A DNA stretch of 5,985 nucleotides from an uncultured Pseudobdellovibrionaceae bacterium (GCA_934277865.1 CAKQVW010000191.1:1-5985), one strand, 5' to 3'. Positions 1-5,985 are shown, counted from the first letter of the stretch. Numbers and translations are program-made. Notes: generated from the letters alone by a model not told the origin.

Positions 1-10
1 GAGTGTACCT

Positions 11-760
11 ATGGCTCAACTGGAAAACGCATCACAACCTAAATCTAGGCCTTTTCGCTGTAAGATCACGGAGGACCATTATCGCGATCTCGGGCGCCAT
101 CTTCAGCGGCATCAACTTTTGAAAATCATCTTCAGACTGTACCGCGTCCGGCGAGACACTGAAGACCGGCAATTCGAGAACTGGGTTATTCGCGAGTTTC
201 AACTCAAAACGAAAGTCTTTTCAATTCGAGAAATTCGCGCGCATCATCACCGTCTTCAGGTCAGACTAATGAAACAGTACCCAGAAGCATCGACACCTAC
301 ATGGTTCGAGGCTGAGTTTGTTAGAAAGCTCAGATCGACAACATCGCTAGAGATTCTGCAGAGCACGTGGATCGGAAACGGATGTGTCGACGTTTTTATT
401 CCCGGCGTGGCTGGCCAATCAATTGAAAGCAAGAACATGCGCGGGTTAGCATTGGAAATTGACGGCCCAATACACAATGACGAAGCAAAAATGCGGCGAG
501 ATGAGCACAAACTACAGCAGCTCTCATTGCTTCGAATTGCTGTCTCGTCTATTCAAAATGACCAGGTAAATCATGAAAACATCGCAAACCTTATCCGACA
601 AGTTTCCTGGATGCCTCGATTAGACTCTCGAGCGCGACGACGACTTTGGAGAGATATCTTCATCTTTACTCTGGTCCTGCATGGGAACAGAGAAGAAGTT
701 TCATCTCTTCTTGGCCTTCCCGAACACCTAGTTGAAGAGCTCGAGGAGGGTGTGCAATGA
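11..760 (+). CDS. DUF559/Vsr-like nuclease-fold protein of an integrase module
   Basis: A 249-residue protein whose second half resembles the DUF559 / very-short-patch-repair endonuclease fold. Seen: FEAEF at 99-103, a VDVFIP strand at 126-131, LALEIDG at 146-152, H155, then D164 and a hydrophobic strand near 173-180. This order (E, D, E-x-DG-x-x-H, D, L-rich strand) is typical of DUF559 proteins, which belong to the PD-(D/E)XK-like nucleases. Residues 1-95 are basic and unrecognised. Residues 217-245 could form a small helix-turn-helix. Its stop overlaps the start of the excisionase-like gene by ATGA, so the two are probably translationally coupled and made with the downstream integrase. The substrate is unknown; nicking or defence roles are guesses. 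The frame is open to the left edge, so an upstream start is possible. The GAG at positions 1-3 would suit a Shine-Dalgarno cut by the edge. Confidence 0.75.
   Translation: MAQLENASQPKSRPFRCKITEDHYRDLGRHLQRHQLLKIIFRLYRVRRDTEDRQFENWVIREFQLKTKVFSIREIRAHHHRLQVRLMKQYPEASTPTWFEAEFVRKLRSTTSLEILQSTWIGNGCVDVFIPGVAGQSIESKNMRGLALEIDGPIHNDEAKMRRDEHKLQQLSLLRIAVSSIQNDQVNHENIANLIRQVSWMPRLDSRARRRLWRDIFIFTLVLHGNREEVSSLLGLPEHLVEELEEGVQ
744..749 (+). promoter_or_regulatory. Strong ribosome binding site inside the nuclease-like gene
   Basis: AGGAGG lies 7 bases before the ATG at 757, inside the last codons of the upstream gene. It fixes the start of the excisionase-like gene and, with the ATGA overlap, supports coupled translation. 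Confidence 0.75.
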
Positions 761-1026
761 CCACCGTAAAAAATCGCTCACTGGATAGGCTAATTGAGCG
801 ACACAGGCTATCACTTCAACCGAATCCGGTGGGTGAGTCTGAGGCCCCGAACAAATGGCTCTTTGAAAATCGAATCAGTTTCTCAATAGTCGAGTTTGCA
901 GCTCGGACTGGGCTTTCGACAAAGACCGTCGAACGCATGATTAAGCGCGGAGAGATTCGTGCCGTCCGAACTGGGCGTCGGCTATTGATTCCCACGAGCG
1001 CAATTGAGGCGTGGCTCAACCAATAG
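757..1026 (+). CDS. Excisionase-family helix-turn-helix DNA-binding protein
   Basis: An 89-residue protein. Its second half (about 43-88) is a MerR-like winged helix-turn-helix of the excisionase / HTH_17 family. Seen: FSIVEFAARTGLSTKTVERM forms the two-helix unit at 42-61, the segment KRGEIRAVRTGRRLLIP at 63-79 forms the wing, and SAIEAWL closes the domain. The family includes phage and island Xis proteins, which bend att DNA and bias the integrase towards excision, and also plain repressors. Residues 1-40 are a basic, probably disordered tail. The gene lies between a nuclease-like gene (4-base overlap) and a tyrosine integrase (9-base gap), so recombination directionality factor is the natural inference. 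Autoregulation of the module is an alternative. Assignment to the HTH family is secure; the exact role is not. Confidence 0.85.
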   Translation: MTTVKNRSLDRLIERHRLSLQPNPVGESEAPNKWLFENRISFSIVEFAARTGLSTKTVERMIKRGEIRAVRTGRRLLIPTSAIEAWLNQ

Positions 1027-1035
1027 GAGTTAGCC

Positions 1036-2253
1036 ATGCCCAGAAAAGAAATTAAAGTTCCAAACTTTCCCGGTGTCTATCGGGTCGTCGATGTGGACAC
1101 CAGCGGAAACCAAAAACCCACGGGTCAGTTCAGAGTTCGACGCCGCGTTCAGCGAAACAACCGTTGGACTACCGTAACTGACACCGTGTCGACTTTCGAA
1201 GAGGCAAAGCGCCTTGCGAAAACCCCTGCACCGCTCGAGTCGACAAAGACTGCGGCAAACTGCGCAGTTCTTTTTAAGGATGCCTTTGCCAATTTCATGG
1301 TGCACAAGAAGAAAGAACGGAAGCTTGCCCTCGGCACCATCGCAGGATACTGGGCGCGCTACGAGCACCTAAAGTTCTTCGATCCGCTGCCTGTGGCTCA
1401 GATCAACCCACGAACAATCGATGCGTGGATCGGTCTTTTGCTCGATCCCGAATACCTCAATGCACAGCAACGCTCACGCATTAGCTACGACCACGAGTAC
1501 ACTCTTCTTGTTTCCTTTTTTCGTTACTATCGAAATTTTGTCGACGAAACATTCGTGGTCCCCGCGCTGGATCGACATAGACAGCGCGCCTGTGCACGAC
1601 CCAAAAGCGCCGAACATGAGATCCGCTTCCTTAATACGGAAGAGGAAAGTCGGTTCGTCTCTGCCCTCGCCCGCTGGCCGACGATCCAAGACCTCGCTCT
1701 TTTTCAGCTTCACACGGGAGCGCGAATCGGCGAGGCAGCAGCTCTCGAGTTCAAGAACATCGATTTCAGTCGAAATGAAGTTCGGATCTCTCAACACCTT
1801 CATTGGGAACGCCATAGGAATGGTGAGATTCATGTCGTGCCGGGAACCAAATCTGGTCCGACAAGACTGGTGCCTTTGACCCATGAGTGCCGCTCGATGC
1901 TACAGCGTCGCCTTCAGACCTCTTCGTCCTCGATAGTCTTTGGCAATGACTGTGGACAGTGGCTGAACTATCGGTCGGTGCAGGCCATCTACGACCGTAT
2001 GTTCAAACGGATAGGCCTTCAGCACACTGGGACGCATGTTCTGCGACACACGTTCGCGGTTAGATTCCTCGATCAGACCAAAGACATCTATGCGCTTCAG
2101 AAGCTGCTGGGGCACACGGATCTCAAGGTCACGCAGGTCTATGCGAAATATTCGAATGAATCTGTTCGAAGGTCGTTTCAGCTTTTTAAAGGCGGTATGT
2201 CGGAAGACAATCAGAGGGACGTTCCACAGCTCGTTCCACGAATTGGATCGTAA
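1036..2253 (+). CDS. Tyrosine recombinase / site-specific integrase
   Basis: A 405-residue tyrosine integrase with all the catalytic residues in place. Seen: R230 in HTGARIGEAAAL, K272 in the beta-hairpin GTKSGPTR, H334 and R337 in HVLRHTF, H360 in LLGHTDL, and the nucleophile Y369 in TQVYAKY. Residues 1-65 look like an arm-type DNA-binding strand domain; about 75-175 is the SAM-like core-binding domain; about 195-380 is catalytic. The length is normal for phage or island integrases. AGGAG at 1025-1029 overlaps the upstream stop and sits 6 bases from the ATG. The stop lies 38 bases from the 3' end of a convergent tRNA-Ser gene, which is the probable target. The family cuts and rejoins DNA at att sites through a covalent 3'-phosphotyrosine. 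The gene looks functional. No terminator is visible after it. Confidence 0.95.
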   Translation: MPRKEIKVPNFPGVYRVVDVDTSGNQKPTGQFRVRRRVQRNNRWTTVTDTVSTFEEAKRLAKTPAPLESTKTAANCAVLFKDAFANFMVHKKKERKLALGTIAGYWARYEHLKFFDPLPVAQINPRTIDAWIGLLLDPEYLNAQQRSRISYDHEYTLLVSFFRYYRNFVDETFVVPALDRHRQRACARPKSAEHEIRFLNTEEESRFVSALARWPTIQDLALFQLHTGARIGEAAALEFKNIDFSRNEVRISQHLHWERHRNGEIHVVPGTKSGPTRLVPLTHECRSMLQRRLQTSSSSIVFGNDCGQWLNYRSVQAIYDRMFKRIGLQHTGTHVLRHTFAVRFLDQTKDIYALQKLLGHTDLKVTQVYAKYSNESVRRSFQLFKGGMSEDNQRDVPQLVPRIGS

Positions 2254-2291
2254 AAACTAAGTGTACGTTTTGCTTTGCAAATTCAAGAGAA

Positions 2292-2350
2292 TGGCGGAGA
2301 GGGAGAGATTCGAACTCTCGAATGGGTATTAGCCATTACACGATTTCGAG
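2292..2350 (-). other. Probable attachment site in the tRNA-Ser 3' half
   Basis: The 3' end of the tRNA gene faces a tyrosine integrase gene only 38 bases away. Integrases of this class commonly cross over in the anticodon or T loop and restore the tRNA 3' end with element DNA, so the segment from the anticodon loop to CCA is the expected att core. The second, duplicated copy would lie to the left, beyond the window, so the exact core cannot be defined here. Confidence 0.45.
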
Positions 2351-2382
2351 TCGTGCGCCTTCAGCCACTCGGCCACCTCTCC
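2292..2382 (-). tRNA. tRNA-Ser, anticodon CGA
   Basis: A complete class II tRNA on the minus strand that reads UCG codons. The acceptor stem pairs GGAGAGG (2382-2376) with CCTCTCC (2302-2296). It is followed by discriminator G and an encoded CCA (2294-2292). The D arm is GGCCGAGTGGCTGAAGGC-like. The 5-bp anticodon stem CACGA/TCGTG holds the loop CTCGAAA (2350-2344), with anticodon CGA at 2348-2346. A long variable arm follows, then a T arm with loop TTCGAAT. Length and long variable arm are typical of tRNA-Ser. It sits between a terminator-bearing gene upstream and a convergent integrase gene downstream. Confidence 0.97.
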
Positions 2383-2403
2383 GCATCGAAATCAAGGGTG
2401 CCA

Positions 2404-2432
2404 GATATGCCAAACGGCGCCGCTTCTGTCAC
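2404..2432 (-). promoter_or_regulatory. Possible promoter of tRNA-Ser
   Basis: On the minus strand GTGACA (2432-2427) and CATATC (2409-2404) are separated by 17 bases. A start about 7 bases further on would leave a short leader before the tRNA 5' end at 2382. The -35 match is good, but the -10 match is only three of six, so this is a candidate only. Confidence 0.35.
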
Positions 2433-2518
2433 GCGCGGAAAGGGCTTTTCCAATTGAAAATGGCATCCCAGCAGCCTCCAACACGCATAAAATACATTTG
2501 AAGGCCAATTCCCACCCC

Positions 2519-2551
2519 AAAAAACAAAGGGCGGTCGAATCGCCGCCCTTT
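2519..2551 (-). terminator. Rho-independent terminator of the secreted-protein gene
   Basis: A perfect 9-bp stem, AAAGGGCGG (2551-2543 on the minus strand) with its complement at 2534-2526, has an 8-base loop. On the minus strand it is followed by G and six T (2525-2519). The stem begins six bases after the TAA of the gene at 2558, so the terminator belongs to that gene and separates it from tRNA-Ser. Confidence 0.9.
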
Positions 2552-2557
2552 CCCCTG

Positions 2558-2983
2558 TTAGTTTTGGCAAGTCATCTCGACGCCTTCCACGGCGATCGAT
2601 TTGCCTGGGACCTTCAAATAGAGGTTCACGTACCAAGTCTCATCGTCAGGAAACTGCTCGGGGTAGACAAGTTCGATCTCGCCTTCTTGGTTTTTTGCGA
2701 TTCGCGTGTTCAGGTAAAACTCTTTACCGTCGACACCGAAGTCTCTCATCGCATAGTCAAACGAGCTTTCAAGGAAACGGATGACCGGCTGACCGTCGAT
2801 CGCCACTTCCTGAAAGTCGTCTGGATGACCTTCAACCGCGTGACGGCCAATCAAGATCGAATAGAGCTTCCCGTCTTTCATACCTTCGCAGTAGCCATCG
2901 CCTGGGGTTGCATACGCTTGACCACCAGCCAAAAGCGAGGTCGCGACAAGTGCACTCAGAATTCCAAGGTTCACAGTTTTCAT
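2558..2983 (-). CDS. Small secreted protein of unknown function
   Basis: A 141-residue protein with a clear Sec signal peptide: MK, then a hydrophobic stretch NLGILSALVATSLLAGG, then AYA with likely cleavage between A25 and T26. The mature part is about 116 residues, acidic and soluble. It has only two cysteines, C32 near the mature N-terminus and C139 near the C-terminus, which could form a disulfide closing the chain. The C-terminal half has beta-type alternation (ETWYVNLYLKVPG). I do not recognise a family; export to the periplasm or outside is the only safe inference. The ATG at 2983 is chosen over an in-frame GTG at 2989 because GAGGAG (2994-2989) lies 5 bases before it. It lies 93 bases after the ThrRS-like gene on the same strand and ends in its own terminator, so co-transcription is possible but unproven. 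Confidence 0.85.
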   Translation of the reverse strand: MKTVNLGILSALVATSLLAGGQAYATPGDGYCEGMKDGKLYSILIGRHAVEGHPDDFQEVAIDGQPVIRFLESSFDYAMRDFGVDGKEFYLNTRIAKNQEGEIELVYPEQFPDDETWYVNLYLKVPGKSIAVEGVEMTCQN

Positions 2984-3076
2984 AATCACTCCTCGTTAAG
3001 AGAGTAGTTGGTTTGACTTCATTCGCGAGGCGACTTTGCAAATTCCGGGCAAAGACCGTTTGCTGTTTATCTTCTC

Positions 3077-4309
3077 CTAGGGGAGGGAAGATGAACTTGA
3101 AACGGCTAAGGCCTTCTCAAGCCAACCCAAAATTTCACTCCTCGAAAGCAGGTGCTCAAGCCCCCCTGAAACAAGCTTAACCCGCCCAGACTCTCGCTCC
3201 TTTTTCCCTAAAACAATGTGCGAAAACACCCTCATCCGATGACACGCTCTAAGACGAAGCCCCAAACTTCCACCTCCCGCGTGAAATACCTTCGCTCGCA
3301 CGCGACCTTTTAGCTCGGAAGCCAACCGATTTGCTTCCTCATCGAATTCGGGCGAGATCGGCAAGATCGCAACCTGCACAGGGGCTAGCCAACCGGGCAG
3401 TCGGCCCTGATGATGCTCCAGGAGAACCGCGACAACTCTTTCAAAACTTCCCATCGGAGCCCGGTGCACAATCCAAGGAACTTCTTTTTCGCCAAAAGCG
3501 TTCACGACCTCCAAGCTAAACTTTGCGCCTGAATTGAAATCCAGCTGCACACTGGCAATCGACTCGTCACGCCCGTCGGGCAATTCAAATTGAATATCGA
3601 TCTTAGGGCCATAAAATGCCGCCTCTCCAGGCGCCTCAAAAAAAGGAAGGGAGAGCGCCTGCAGGGCCTCACGCAGAATTTCTTCTGCGTGTTTCCACTG
3701 CATCGGATCGCCATGAAATTCTTCGGGCCGAGCGGGATCAAAACACGACAGCCGGTATCGACAGTTTTCTAAACCCAAAAGTTTTAAAACCTCCAGATTT
3801 AGGCGAAGCACCTTCTGAATTTCGTCGCCTGCCTGGGCTGGTAACACATAGATGTGGGCGTCGTTTTGACAAAGTGCCCGCGCGCGAATCAGACCCCTCA
3901 ACGCACCACTGTGTTCAAATCGAAAGACCTGACCAAACTCCGCCAGGCGAAACGGAAGCTCGCGATAGCTTCTCGGTTTTCTTCCAAAGATGAGGTGGTG
4001 ATGCGGGCAGTTCATTGGGCGCAGATATATCGCCTCCCCTGCCTCATCTAACCTCATCTCCGGAAACATATTGTCTCGAAACACGGCCAGGTGCCCGGAC
4101 TTCTCGTAAAGCGAGGACTTTGCAAGCGGAGGACTTGAGACCCGCTCGTACCCGTCTCGGTCCTCCAAGGATTCGATCAACGCCATCAATTGCCGACGGA
4201 CAATTTCACCGTTGGGAAGCCAGATCGGAAGACCGGCACCAACTTCTTCGTTTAGGCAATAGAGTTCCATTTCATCAGCAATTTGCCGATGATCCATATA
4301 CTGATTCAT
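3077..4309 (-). CDS. Threonyl-tRNA synthetase paralogue lacking TGS and editing domains
   Basis: A 410-residue class II synthetase that starts at the catalytic core (MDHRQIADEMELY); bacterial ThrRS is usually about 640. The roughly 240-residue TGS plus editing region is absent. Seen: the zinc ligands C101 (RPMNCPHH), H152 (QNDAH) and H282 (VHRAPMG); motif 2 FRFE with R130 and E132; motif 3 R291 in GSFER; threonine-pocket Q148 and D150; VQLDF at 254-258. So threonyl-adenylate formation looks possible. In the anticodon-binding domain (about 309-402), aligned from memory to E. coli ThrRS, R583 and E600 are kept (R354, E371). N575, K577 and R609 become G346, S348 and V380. AAGGAG (4321-4316) sits 6 bases before the ATG at 4309, so that start is preferred to the ATG at 4360. 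The intact frame and good ribosome site argue against a pseudogene. Probably a second ThrRS; a role in zinc stress, inhibitor resistance or non-tRNA aminoacylation is only inference. Confidence 0.9.
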   Translation of the reverse strand: MNQYMDHRQIADEMELYCLNEEVGAGLPIWLPNGEIVRRQLMALIESLEDRDGYERVSSPPLAKSSLYEKSGHLAVFRDNMFPEMRLDEAGEAIYLRPMNCPHHHLIFGRKPRSYRELPFRLAEFGQVFRFEHSGALRGLIRARALCQNDAHIYVLPAQAGDEIQKVLRLNLEVLKLLGLENCRYRLSCFDPARPEEFHGDPMQWKHAEEILREALQALSLPFFEAPGEAAFYGPKIDIQFELPDGRDESIASVQLDFNSGAKFSLEVVNAFGEKEVPWIVHRAPMGSFERVVAVLLEHHQGRLPGWLAPVQVAILPISPEFDEEANRLASELKGRVRAKVFHAGGGSLGLRLRACHRMRVFSHIVLGKKERESGRVKLVSGGLEHLLSRSEILGWLEKALAVSSSSSLP

Positions 4310-4326
4310 CACTAACTCCTTCAGAT

Positions 4327-4364
4327 CGCGAGGTGGCGCGCAACACGCGCGACCAGGCATCGCG
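4327..4364 (-). promoter_or_regulatory. Leader hairpin before the ThrRS-like gene
   Basis: On the minus strand, CGCGA (4364-4360) pairs with TCGCG (4331-4327), GGT (4354-4352) with ACC (4334-4332), and GCGCG (4350-4346) with CGCGC (4340-4336). This gives 13 pairs, a 5-base bulge, one C-C mismatch and a 5-base loop. The structure ends 5 bases before the Shine-Dalgarno at 4321, so it could affect translation initiation. ThrRS genes are known to be regulated through leader RNA in some bacteria, but this hairpin matches no leader I can name. Confidence 0.4.
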
Positions 4365-4600
4365 GATTTAATATTTGAACTACAAATTTTTTAAGGCTCC
4401 CCGCACCTTCGCGGGGAAAGGATATTATCAACCCCTAAGGGGTGGTGAGAGAGCGCTGCTTCGAACGAAACAGTCCGAATGATAGCGAAGAAAAACGCTT
4501 CATCTCTTTAAGATGCCAGAGCGCTGCGGAATTTTCAACGACGCGTTTGACGAAGTTCGATTCGAATCACGAAGATATTAGCTCTTCTGATAGCGTGTAT
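4365..4600. other. Divergent intergenic region with two inverted repeats
   Basis: The start codons of the ThrRS-like gene and the membrane-protein gene are 307 bases apart and point away from each other, so this stretch should hold both promoters. It has a 7-bp stem, TCCCCGC (4398-4404) with GCGGGGA (4411-4417), and a shorter 5-bp repeat, ACCCC (4431-4435) with GGGGT (4439-4443). Between them the minus strand reads GATAAT (4429-4424), a five-of-six match to a -10 box without a good -35. On the plus strand TTGACG (4547-4552) resembles a -35, but no -10 lies at a usual distance. The rest, 4444-4600, shows no convincing gene. Confidence 0.4.
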
Positions 4601-4616
4601 CGAAAGAGGTTAAGTC

Positions 4617-5093
4617 GTGTCGACATTGGAATACTGGGAGCTTGCGAGCTACGTGGTCACGGTATTTGGTCTGCCGTTCGCCCTCGGCGTATTCATGCTA
4701 GAGCAAAAGAAGGAGCGCGAGAACGAAGATGACGAGATCTACCAGAAACTTTCTGACGAATATGCGGAGTTTTCGATTCTGCTTTTGAAGAATGCCGATC
4801 TGCAGCTGGTGACCAAGTACGTTCCTGACGAACAACTCACCGACGACCAGAAAGAACGTAAGAGCATCATCTTCGAAATTCTGATTTCGCTTTTCGAACG
4901 CGCCTTCATCTTGGTCTACGAAGACGAAATGGACACGCGGACCAAGCGCCATTGGTCGAGCTGGGAAGACTACATTCAGTTTTGGCTGAAACGCCCGGAC
5001 TTCTGCAATTCCCTCGATGCCCTTTTAGAAGGGGAAGACCCGGACTTCCAACGCTATATGCGATCGCTTCTGAATACCAAATCTGCGAGCTAG
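4617..5093 (+). CDS. Small single-pass membrane protein, DUF4760-like
   Basis: A 158-residue protein with one N-terminal transmembrane segment (about 8-28, WELASYVVTVFGLPFALGVF). A highly charged, probably helical or coiled-coil stretch follows (KKERENEDDE, 31-40), then a cytosolic helical domain. Seen: LFERAFILVYED at 92-103, then a tryptophan-rich run, HWSSWEDYIQFWLKRPDF, at 112-129. This layout recalls the DUF4760 group of uncharacterised bacterial membrane proteins, but I cannot confirm membership. It uses a GTG start: AGAGG (4605-4609) lies 7 bases before it, and no better in-frame ATG is near. Its stop is 3 bases before an AlkC-type repair gene on the same strand, so the two are probably co-transcribed. 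Function unknown; the gene itself is well supported. Confidence 0.8.
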   Translation: MSTLEYWELASYVVTVFGLPFALGVFMLEQKKERENEDDEIYQKLSDEYAEFSILLLKNADLQLVTKYVPDEQLTDDQKERKSIIFEILISLFERAFILVYEDEMDTRTKRHWSSWEDYIQFWLKRPDFCNSLDALLEGEDPDFQRYMRSLLNTKSAS

Positions 5094-5096
5094 CAA

Positions 5097-5985
5097 ATGT
5101 CCGATAACCCAAGCGCACTAAAACATTTCTATGAACAGAAGCTTTTGGACCGACTGGCCGACGCATTGGAAGACGCGCAACCGGCCCTGAATGCCTCGGC
5201 GCTAAGAAAGCTCATGCCCAAGCTGAAGCCGCTTGAAATGAAACCTCGTGTTCGGGTGATTCGCGACGAACTTCACACGCTGCTGCCAAAAGACTTTCGC
5301 CAAGCCAGCGCAGTTTTGCTGAGGTCGTTAAAAGGCGGACGGTTAAAGAGTTTTGACCTCTGGCCCTACACAGAGTTTGTTCAGCTCCACGGGATTGACG
5401 ACCCGGATTGCGCCCTTAAAACGCTAAAAGAGATGACCAAGCTCTTCACGTCCGAATGGGCCGTCCGACCTTTTCTCACCAAGGACGCGAAAGGCACGTT
5501 GAAGTTTCTCGAAGCGTGCGCAAAAGATTCCGACGTTCATGTTAGACGATGGGCGTCCGAAGGCACGCGTCCGAGACTTCCCTGGGGAGAGCGCCTTCAC
5601 GCGTTTGTGAAAGACCCCCAACCGACGCTTCGGATTCTCGAGCTATTGAAATTTGACGAGCAACTGTACGTCAGAAAGAGTGTCGCAAACCACCTAAACG
5701 ACATTGCAAAAGACCATCCGGAAGCGGTCATAATAACGCTTCGACGATGGAAGAAAGAGGCAGGTTCGCTTCACGCAGAGAAGGTGGATTGGATCATCCA
5801 CCGCGCACTGAGAACGCTGATTAAGGATGGTCATCCGGGCGCACTGAAGCTGATCGGCGTTTCCAACAGGCCCGCAATCTCATTGAACGCGTTTCAGCTA
5901 AAGCCCTCGACCATCAAAATGGGACAGCGTCTTGAATTTCGCTTTCAAGTGAGGTCGATGGCGACGCGTCGCCAGAAACTAGTGA
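5097..5985 (+). CDS. alkC: AlkC-type DNA alkylation repair glycosylase (3' end missing)
   Basis: An open frame of 296 codons that runs off the right edge; the full family length is about 370. It is rich in helical HEAT-like repeats. Seen: SEWAVRPF at 119-126, VRRWASEGTRPRLPW at 149-163 and YVRKSVANHLNDIAKDHP at 191-208, all typical of the AlkC branch of the AlkD/AlkC superfamily. From about 258 the chain changes to beta character (ISLNAFQLKPSTIKMGQRLEF), the start of the C-terminal Ig-like domain found in AlkC. The family removes cationic alkylated bases such as 3-methyladenine and, for AlkC, 3-methylcytosine or 1-methyladenine, without flipping the base. Acidic residues E120, E155 and D202 fall in the conserved blocks and are probable active-site residues, inferred from memory. 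The ATG follows the upstream stop by 3 bases with only a weak Shine-Dalgarno, so it may rely on translational coupling. Confidence 0.88.
   Translation, partial: MSDNPSALKHFYEQKLLDRLADALEDAQPALNASALRKLMPKLKPLEMKPRVRVIRDELHTLLPKDFRQASAVLLRSLKGGRLKSFDLWPYTEFVQLHGIDDPDCALKTLKEMTKLFTSEWAVRPFLTKDAKGTLKFLEACAKDSDVHVRRWASEGTRPRLPWGERLHAFVKDPQPTLRILELLKFDEQLYVRKSVANHLNDIAKDHPEAVIITLRRWKKEAGSLHAEKVDWIIHRALRTLIKDGHPGALKLIGVSNRPAISLNAFQLKPSTIKMGQRLEFRFQVRSMATRRQKLV

Noticed and set aside
1421..1879. Open frame of 152 codons inside the integrase gene
   Set aside because: It is an out-of-frame shadow of the integrase, which carries every catalytic residue.
2275..2457. Small open frame across the tRNA-Ser gene
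   Set aside because: It is antisense to a complete tRNA and shows no ribosome site.
2498..3007. Open frame of 169 codons antisense to the secreted-protein gene
   Set aside because: The opposite strand has a signal peptide, ribosome site and terminator; this frame runs through the terminator and has no recognisable motif.
2273..3045. The 12-base word CTTTGCAAATTC at 2273-2284 and again at 3034-3045, both between genes
   Set aside because: About one such exact pair is expected by chance in a window this long, and nothing around the two copies is shared.
3034..3054. Six-base inverted repeat CTTTGC/GCAAAG after the ThrRS-like gene as a terminator
   Set aside because: The stem is short and AT-rich, and no T run follows on the minus strand.
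4341..4345. Leader-hairpin loop as a mimic of the tRNA-Thr anticodon loop
   Set aside because: Read as a seven-base anticodon loop, the bases at the anticodon position are GUU, not a threonine anticodon. The stem also lacks other tRNA-like features.
4442..4732. Open frame of 96 codons on the plus strand before the membrane-protein gene
   Set aside because: It has arginine/serine-rich, non-protein-like composition, no Shine-Dalgarno, and overlaps the well-supported gene at 4617 in another frame.

Overview
The window looks like chromosomal DNA of a Gram-negative bacterium with roughly balanced base composition. The signs are a Sec-type signal peptide, Shine-Dalgarno starts and a class II tRNA-Ser with an encoded CCA end. 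The gene style would suit a Bdellovibrio-like or other deltaproteobacterial lineage, but this is a weak impression: no marker gene fixes the taxonomy.

Left part (1-2253, + strand): a compact three-gene module. It encodes a DUF559/Vsr-like nuclease-fold protein, a small excisionase-type helix-turn-helix protein and a complete tyrosine recombinase. The first two genes overlap by ATGA and the third follows after 9 bases, so they are probably one transcript. The module ends 38 bases from the 3' end of a tRNA-Ser(CGA) gene on the opposite strand. This is the usual layout for the tRNA-side end of an integrative element whose body extends leftwards out of the window. The tRNA itself is intact.

Middle part (2292-4309, - strand): reading right to left, there is a threonyl-tRNA synthetase-like gene, a small secreted protein with a clear rho-independent terminator, then the tRNA-Ser. 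The ThrRS-like protein starts directly at the catalytic core. It has no TGS or editing domain, keeps the zinc, ATP and threonine residues, but has lost several anticodon-reading residues. It is most likely a second, specialised ThrRS paralogue rather than the housekeeping enzyme.

Right part (4310-5985): a 307-base divergent intergenic region with inverted repeats, then a + strand pair. The pair is a small single-pass membrane protein and, 3 bases after it, an AlkC-type DNA alkylation-repair glycosylase that runs off the right edge. The spacing suggests an operon.

The two most interesting points are the editing-less ThrRS paralogue with an altered anticodon-binding domain, and the nuclease-fold protein built into the integrase/excisionase operon. 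I see no CRISPR array, insertion sequence or rRNA.
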